Source: DATNIB01 sp035604685
Lineage (GTDB): Bacteria; Actinomycetota; Acidimicrobiia; Acidimicrobiales; RAAP-2
Reading direction: 5' to 3'
NCBI GenBank assembly: GCA_035604685.1
Contig: DATNIB010000056.1
Span: 6,814-70,813, forward strand
Length of the DNA: 64,000 nt
Part shown: positions 59,435 through 64,000 of the stretch, one piece after another
How positions within the stretch are numbered: the stretch's first letter is position 1
Layout of the letters: each line of letters opens with the position of its first letter
The notes under the pieces: model-generated
Database searches by the model: none
The model's input: the letters and a program-made list of their open reading frames with translations, nothing else
Told to the model about the DNA's origin: nothing
Position numbers and translations under genes: made by a program

Positions 59435-60651
59435 CAGTCGGTGAACAGGCGCTGGGCGAGGAGCGTGAGCCAGAAGCAGCTGATGGCCAGGCACCCGAGG
59501 TACGGGATCGCCCAGCTGAGCCGGTCCAGGAGCCCCCGGAAGCGGGCGTTCATCGGCAGGACCAGCCAGAACGGATACGACAGGCGGATGACGCTGAAGG
59601 GGTACCCGGCCTTGGCCGAGTTGTAGAGCACGAGCGCGGCGCCGCCGGCCAGAAGCCAGGTCTCGATGCCGTGGCGCCCGCTCAGCAGCCATACCGCCGC
59701 CACGATCAGCAGCAGCAGGAAGGGGGCGTCCAGCAGGTGGCTCAGGTCGGCGAGCTGGCGCTGGCCGATGTAGCCCAAGACGCCGTTCGGGACGGGGGAC
59801 AGCGTCACCATGCGTCGGAGGACGGTGCCGAGGGACGCCGTGCCGGTCCAGGCCTGCTGGACGGCGAGCGACGCGAAGGGGTGGTGGAAGCGCGCGCCGA
59901 GGTACACCATGAAACCGACCACACCGCTCACCCCGAGGAGCATGCGGCCGACGCCGAGAGGGCTGAGCACGGCCCGGACCCCGCGCGCGCGGACCTCGGC
60001 CACCACCAGCGCCACCGGGAGGGCGAGTGCCGTGTAGTAGACGGCGGTCGCCAGGCCGGCCACGACGAAGGCCAGCGTCACGTGGCCCCGGCGGTGCGCA
60101 AGGAGCGCTCCGACCACCAGGAGACCGAGCATCGACGTCGCAAACCCGGTGACCGCGAAGAGCGCGGCCGGATAGAGGAGGGCGAAGCCGATCGCCCACT
60201 TCACCTGCGCGGTGCTGGCTTGGGAGGCGACCAGCAGCCGGCCGAGGAGGACGAGCATGAGACCCTGGCAGAGCGCGCTGACGAGGAAGGCCGAGCCGTT
60301 CCACCCCAGCCCCAGCGCGTGCAGCGCTCCCACCACCAACGGGTACAAGGGGAGAAAGGCGATGTCGCTCGTGACGTTGGTGCTGCCGGTCCATTGGTAG
60401 CCGCGGACGTCGATCTGGCGCAGCCAGCCCGCGTCGCTGTTCACCACGATGTTCCTAAACCCCTGGTGCAGCGACAGGGACGGGGCGAAGACGCGCAGGC
60501 AGACGAAGAGGCCGATGCCGACCACGATCAGCCAGGCCACGAAGCAGGCCAGGATCCACCGATCGAGATCCGTCGGCGCCGGGACCGGGCGCCGCGCCGT
60601 CCGCCGTGCGGGATCGGCGGTCAGCTCGCCGGTGGCTAACGGCACCCGCAC
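59434..60651 (-). CDS. PIG-V-like polytopic mannosyltransferase
   Basis: 405 residues with about ten hydrophobic helices. SDAGWLRQIDVRGYQW after TM1 and the following AFLPLYPLVVGAL are the hallmark of the PIG-V/GPI-mannosyltransferase-2-like GT-C family that uses polyprenyl-phosphate mannose; the Asp in DAGW is the likely catalytic acid. Expected to transfer mannose to lipid-linked or surface glycans on the outer face of the membrane. The start is near 60651. Coupled to the downstream single-pass membrane protein. Confidence 0.83.
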   Translation of the reverse strand: MRVPLATGELTADPARRTARRPVPAPTDLDRWILACFVAWLIVVGIGLFVCLRVFAPSLSLHQGFRNIVVNSDAGWLRQIDVRGYQWTGSTNVTSDIAFLPLYPLVVGALHALGLGWNGSAFLVSALCQGLMLVLLGRLLVASQASTAQVKWAIGFALLYPAALFAVTGFATSMLGLLVVGALLAHRRGHVTLAFVVAGLATAVYYTALALPVALVVAEVRARGVRAVLSPLGVGRMLLGVSGVVGFMVYLGARFHHPFASLAVQQAWTGTASLGTVLRRMVTLSPVPNGVLGYIGQRQLADLSHLLDAPFLLLLIVAAVWLLSGRHGIETWLLAGGAALVLYNSAKAGYPFSVIRLSYPFWLVLPMNARFRGLLDRLSWAIPYLGCLAISCFWLTLLAQRLFTD

Positions 60652-60768
60652 AACGTATCCCCGCCCCTACCGGACCCCGATGCCGTGGCGACCGTTCTTG
60701 TCGCCGTACGCCCTAGGCGGGCGGGCCGCTCCGATTTTCGTGCGGGACGCCCGGGCCGGGGGCGACAG

Positions 60769-60799
60769 CACACCGCCGGCCCGTCGGGCCGGCGGTGTG
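60769..60799 (-). terminator. 14-bp stem hairpin after the YceI gene
   Basis: CACACCGCCGGCCC (60769-60782) is perfectly repeated inverted at 60786-60799 with a 3-nt loop. It lies 36 bp beyond the YceI stop (60835), in the transcription direction of that gene, and 118 bp upstream of the mannosyltransferase start. There is no T run, as is common in high-GC actinobacteria. Confidence 0.65.
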
Positions 60800-60834
60800 G
60801 GGGGATACAGCTGGGGGTGTGGCTCTCGGGCGGC

Positions 60835-61398
60835 TCAGCTTTGGAGCGACGCCTCGACCTCGAGCTCGATCGTCACCTTGTTGCCCACGACGACGCTGCC
60901 GTCGAGGAGCGAGTGGTTGAAGCTCACGCCGAAGTCGCGGCGGTCGATGTCGGCCGAGGCGGAAAAGGCGACGACGTCCTTGCCCGCTTCCATGGAGGGC
61001 CCGGAGCCCAGGAATTCGAGGTCAAAGACGACTGGCCGGGTCACCCCGTGGATCGTGAGGTCGGCGGCGAGCTGCCACTCCCGGTCGCCCACCCGGCTAA
61101 GCCCGGTGCTGGTCACGGTGAGCGTGGGGAAGTTGGGTGCGTCGAGGAAGTCGTTGGTCCGCAGGTGGTCGTCGCGCATGGCCACGCCGGTGCTGATGCT
61201 GGCCGCCTGGGCCTCGGCCCGCAGGGTCGAGTCCTCGATCGGGTCGGCGACCGTGAAGGTCCCGTCGAACTCGGTGAACTGACCTCGGACCTTGGTGCCA
61301 ACCAGGTGTCGGGCGACGAATCCCACGACGGTGTGCGCCTTGTCGATCGTGTAGGTCCCCGCCTTCGGAAGGGTGGTGGTGATGGTGTCGGTGCTCAT
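60835..61398 (-). CDS. YceI family lipid-binding protein
   Basis: 187-residue lipocalin-like beta-barrel that binds polyisoprenoid or fatty-acyl chains: AGTYTIDKAHTVVGFVARHL, VRGQFTEFDGTFTVADPIED, RTNDFLDAPNFPTLTVTSTG, ADLTIHGVTRPVVFDLEFLG. No signal peptide, so cytoplasmic, as usual for the actinobacterial group. Divergent from a MarR gene with a 113-bp AT-rich gap between them; MarR regulation is likely. Confidence 0.95.
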   Translation of the reverse strand: MSTDTITTTLPKAGTYTIDKAHTVVGFVARHLVGTKVRGQFTEFDGTFTVADPIEDSTLRAEAQAASISTGVAMRDDHLRTNDFLDAPNFPTLTVTSTGLSRVGDREWQLAADLTIHGVTRPVVFDLEFLGSGPSMEAGKDVVAFSASADIDRRDFGVSFNHSLLDGSVVVGNKVTIELEVEASLQS

Positions 61399-61450
61399 TG
61401 TGGGCCTCTCTTTCTGGGAGTAAGAACTATCGAACCTGTAACTAATCTAC

Positions 61451-61477
61451 CTGATTCTTCAACTACTTGTCAATCAG
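61451..61477. promoter_or_regulatory. Candidate MarR operator half-sites
   Basis: CTGATT (61451-61456) and AATCAG (61472-61477) form a 6-bp inverted repeat with a 15-nt spacer in the AT-rich divergent gap between yceI-like and marR-like genes. Short arms make this only suggestive. Confidence 0.35.
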
Positions 61478-61511
61478 ATACTGTAAGAGAAGCAAGTGAT
61501 AGGATGATCGC

Positions 61512-62024
61512 ATGATCGGGGAGAATCTGGCCGTGCCGGGGGAGCCGTCCGTTGAGACCGCCTGCGAGGGGCTGTTCCAGCGGATCGGGGACGAGCGGAT
61601 CACCCTCATGGGGCTGCTGCTCGAGACCCACGCCAAGCTCACCCGGGTCTTGAGCACGGAGCTCGAGGCGGCGTGCGGCATCCCTCTCACCTGGTTCGAC
61701 GTCCTCATCCGGCTCGGTCGGAGCGACGGGCGGCGCCTGACCATGTCCCAGCTCGCCGCCCAGGTCTCCCTCACCACGGGGGGAGTGACCCGCCTGGTCG
61801 ACCGCATCGCCGAGGCCGGCTACGTGGAACGGCAGAACTGCCCGTCGGACCGCCGGAGCATCTACGTCGCGCTGACCGAGGCCGGGACCGGCAAACTCGA
61901 AGAGGCCACCACGACCCACCTGGACGGGCTCGAGCGTCACCTGCTCGAACCACTCGACCCCGACGAGCGCACCACCCTCGCCCGAGCTCTGCGCAAGCTC
62001 CGCGGCGAGTGGGGATCTCCCTAG
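61512..62024 (+). CDS. MarR family transcriptional regulator
   Basis: 170-residue winged-helix repressor: LTWFDVLIRLGRSDGRRLTM, SQLAAQVSLTTGGVTRLVDR, IAEAGYVERQNCPSDRRSIY and a C-terminal dimerisation helix. A Cys in QNCPSDRRS, just before the wing, could be redox-sensitive, as in OhrR/DUF24-like sensors, which is inference. The ATG at 61512 lies 113 bp from the divergent YceI gene. The glucosidase gene begins 28 bp after its stop and could be co-transcribed. Confidence 0.95.
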   Translation: MIGENLAVPGEPSVETACEGLFQRIGDERITLMGLLLETHAKLTRVLSTELEAACGIPLTWFDVLIRLGRSDGRRLTMSQLAAQVSLTTGGVTRLVDRIAEAGYVERQNCPSDRRSIYVALTEAGTGKLEEATTTHLDGLERHLLEPLDPDERTTLARALRKLRGEWGSP

Positions 62025-62052
62025 TCCGACCCGGCCCCGCAGCGAACGTCTG

Positions 62053-64000
62053 ATGTCAGCCCCTCGCTGCCCGTCGGCCACCGAGCCGGCCCGAGAGGCG
62101 CTGGTTGCCGCACGGCTCACGCCCGATGAGCAGGCGTCGCTGACGGCCGGCCGGGACGTGTGGCACCTCCCGGCCATTGACCGCCTGGGCATCGGCGCGC
62201 TCAAGATGTCCGACGGCCCGTCGGGGATCCGTGGTGAACGGATCGGCCGGCGGCGCTCGCTGGCGTTCGCCTGCGGGACGGCGGCCGGCGCGACCTGGGA
62301 CGTCGATCTGCTCGGCCGCTACGGCACCGCGCTCGCCGCCGAGGCCCGGTCCAAGGGCGTGCACCTGGTGCTCGGCCCGACCGTCGGCATCCCGAGAACT
62401 CCGCTCGGTGGGCGGACCTTTGAATCGTTCGCCGAGGACCCGCACCTGAGCGCCCGGCTGGCGGTCGCCTACATCCGAGGCGTCCAGGACCAGGGGGTGG
62501 GGTGTTGTGTGAAGCATTTCGCGTGCAACGACCAAGAACACGAGCGGATGACCATCAGCGCCGAGGTCGATGCGCGGGCACTGCGTGAGATCCACCTCGT
62601 CCCGTTCGAGGCGGCCGTGCGCGAGGCCGGCACCTGGGCGGTCATGGCCGCCTACAACAAGCTCAACGGCACCCACTGCAGCGAGCACCCTGAGCTGCTT
62701 GACCGGATCTTGCGAGACGAGTGGGGGTTTGACGGCGTCGTCGTCTCGGACTGGTTCGGCACCCACTCGACGGTTGCCGCCACGACCGCGGGGCTCGATG
62801 TCGAGATGCCGGGGCCGGCCCGGTACCTGGGCGCCGAGCTGGCGGCCGCGGCGGCGCGAGGCGAGATCGATCCCGCGTTGGTCGACACCCACGCGCGCCG
62901 GATCCTCCGTCTTGTCGATCGCTGTGGCCTGTTCGACGGTCCGGGGACGACCGAAGAGGAGGAAGACGACGACCCGGGCCGACGCATGGTCGCACGCGAG
63001 CTGGTCGTCGGCTCGACCGTGCTGCTGCAGAACCGAGGTCTCCTGCCCCTCGCGCCGGAGAACCTGCGCCAGGTCGCCGTCATCGGGCCCAACGCCCGCT
63101 GGATCAGGACCGGCGGCGGGGGGAGTTCGGCGGTGACCCCCCTCGCCGAGTCGTCCCTCCTCGATGAGCTGCGTGGGCAGCTCCCGGGCGTCGACGTCGT
63201 CTACGAGGAGGGTTGTCGGATCGATCGGGGCGTCCCTCCGCTCGATCCCCGCCTGCTCTCGGACGGGTTCGAGCTCGAGTGTTTTTCCGGCGGCGGGTTC
63301 GACGGAGAGCCGGTCGCGATCGAGCACATCACGACGGGCGAGTACTTGACGATCGGCGATCCGATGCCCGGAGTCGACGTTCGCAATTTCTCGGTGCGAG
63401 CCCGTGCCTCGTTCACGCCCGACATCCCGGGCTCCTGGCGGATCGCTCTGGCCAACACCGGGACGGCGCGCCTGCTGGTTGACGGAGCGTTGGTTGTCGA
63501 CAACGCCGAACCCAGCCGCGGCGCCACCTTCTTCGGCTACGGGAGCGCCATCGAGGAGTCAGAGATGGTGCTCGACGCCGGCCGCGCCTATGACCTCATC
63601 GTCGAGTTCCGGGCCGGCCATACCCCGGTGTCGGGGTTCCAGGTGCGGGCGGCCCGACCGGTGCAAGCGGATTCCCTGGCCCGGGCGGTCGAGGCGGCCC
63701 GCGGCGCCGACGCGGTGGTCCTGGTTGTCGGTTCCAACGGCCAGTGGGAGACCGAGGGGACCGACCGAGCCGATCTGCGCCTCGTCGGCGAGCAAGACGA
63801 GCTCATTCGCCGGGTGGCTCTCGCCAACCCCCAGACGGTGGTCGTCATCAATGCGGGTGCACCGCTCGAGATGCCGTGGGTGGACGACGTCGCGGCGATC
63901 CTCATGCTCTGGTTCCCCGGCGAGGAAGGGGCTGCAGCACTGGCCCGCATGCTGACCGGTGCCGCCGAACCGGCTGGCCGGCTTCCCATCACGTTCCCTC
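62053..64000 (+). CDS. GH3 beta-glucosidase with PA14 domain (cut by window end)
   Basis: Family 3 glycoside hydrolase; the first 649 residues are visible and no stop is reached. N-terminal barrel: LKMSDGPSGIR, GGRTFESFAEDPHLSARLAV, CCVKHFACNDQEHER and the nucleophile Asp233 in VVSDWFGTHST. The alpha/beta sandwich follows (TVLLQNRGLLPLAPE), interrupted at about 385-540 by an inserted PA14-type beta-sandwich (RARASFTPDIPGSWRIALAN). PA14 inserts in GH3 enzymes shape substrate choice for oligoglucosides. It has no signal peptide, so it probably acts on imported sugars. The ATG at 62053 follows marR by 28 bp. Confidence 0.94.
   Translation, partial: MSAPRCPSATEPAREALVAARLTPDEQASLTAGRDVWHLPAIDRLGIGALKMSDGPSGIRGERIGRRRSLAFACGTAAGATWDVDLLGRYGTALAAEARSKGVHLVLGPTVGIPRTPLGGRTFESFAEDPHLSARLAVAYIRGVQDQGVGCCVKHFACNDQEHERMTISAEVDARALREIHLVPFEAAVREAGTWAVMAAYNKLNGTHCSEHPELLDRILRDEWGFDGVVVSDWFGTHSTVAATTAGLDVEMPGPARYLGAELAAAAARGEIDPALVDTHARRILRLVDRCGLFDGPGTTEEEEDDDPGRRMVARELVVGSTVLLQNRGLLPLAPENLRQVAVIGPNARWIRTGGGGSSAVTPLAESSLLDELRGQLPGVDVVYEEGCRIDRGVPPLDPRLLSDGFELECFSGGGFDGEPVAIEHITTGEYLTIGDPMPGVDVRNFSVRARASFTPDIPGSWRIALANTGTARLLVDGALVVDNAEPSRGATFFGYGSAIEESEMVLDAGRAYDLIVEFRAGHTPVSGFQVRAARPVQADSLARAVEAARGADAVVLVVGSNGQWETEGTDRADLRLVGEQDELIRRVALANPQTVVVINAGAPLEMPWVDDVAAILMLWFPGEEGAAALARMLTGAAEPAGRLPITFP

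Noticed and set aside
1..64000. Search for tRNA, rRNA, integrase, transposase or att-like repeats
   Set aside because: None could be recognised by eye; a covariance-model or profile search could still reveal a small RNA.

Overview
The window looks like chromosomal DNA of a high-GC actinobacterium, plausibly a free-living soil or water member of a deep branch such as Acidimicrobiia. The placement is inferred from gene content: a SOS-controlled imuA'-imuB-dnaE2 cassette, an F420/flavin luciferase-like oxidoreductase, two mycothiol-dependent maleylpyruvate-isomerase-fold proteins, GAF-ANTAR regulators, ClpS, a fused PabB-PabC and many acyl-CoA enzymes. No rRNA, tRNA, phage, insertion sequence or CRISPR array was seen. 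Genes are tightly packed and most starts are GTG or ATG with short overlaps.

Layout. 1-7.4 kb is visibly lower in GC than the rest. It holds a catabolic or biotransformation set: a cytochrome P450 cut by the window edge, a secreted alpha/beta hydrolase, a TetR regulator, an NTF2-like protein, two SDR dehydrogenases and a cupin, and it ends in a decayed EAL gene. 7.5-12.9 kb is the translesion mutasome operon behind a clear LexA box. 12.9-20.7 kb has housekeeping genes: PIG-L deacetylase, VOC protein, SRAP protein, an OmpR/HK two-component pair, DUF2277, PabBC and an NAD(P)-binding protein. 20.7-26.8 kb holds an orphan DNA methyltransferase, an aldehyde dehydrogenase, two GNATs and a divergent TetR/acyl-CoA dehydrogenase pair around a palindrome.

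26.2-35.9 kb is one long leftward directon. Its upstream seven genes (luciferase-like, MaoC, truncated acyl-CoA dehydrogenase, MaoC, class III CoA-transferase, CitE-like lyase, MmgE/PrpD) are chained by 4-nt stop/start overlaps. The enzyme set suggests activation, hydration and cleavage of a short branched dicarboxylate through CoA esters (itaconate, mesaconate or citramalate type). An aldo/keto reductase, a ferritin-like protein, a serine hydrolase and a GNAT follow.

36-41.4 kb carries envelope and polysaccharide functions: a lipoprotein, a glycosyltransferase 2 with an N-terminal MshEN-type c-di-GMP-binding motif pair, a polytopic membrane protein and a COG4627 methyltransferase. 41.5-47.2 kb has hydrolases, ClpS, CapA, a type B carboxylesterase and a secreted glycosidase-like protein. 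47.2-50.4 kb holds an ECF sigma factor translationally coupled to a protein with an anti-sigma-like N-terminus fused to a mycothiol (DinB-like) domain. 50.5-54.7 kb has a ThDP enzyme and two divergent ANTAR regulators, one fused to a STAS domain. 54.8-60.7 kb holds a double-length ABC exporter and PIG-V-like membrane genes. 60.8-64 kb has YceI/MarR and a GH3 beta-glucosidase cut by the window end.

The best candidates for something new are the MshEN-glycosyltransferase, the sigma/mycothiol-domain pair, the seven-gene CoA operon with its broken acyl-CoA dehydrogenase, and the methyltransferase with an extra nuclease-like C-terminal domain.
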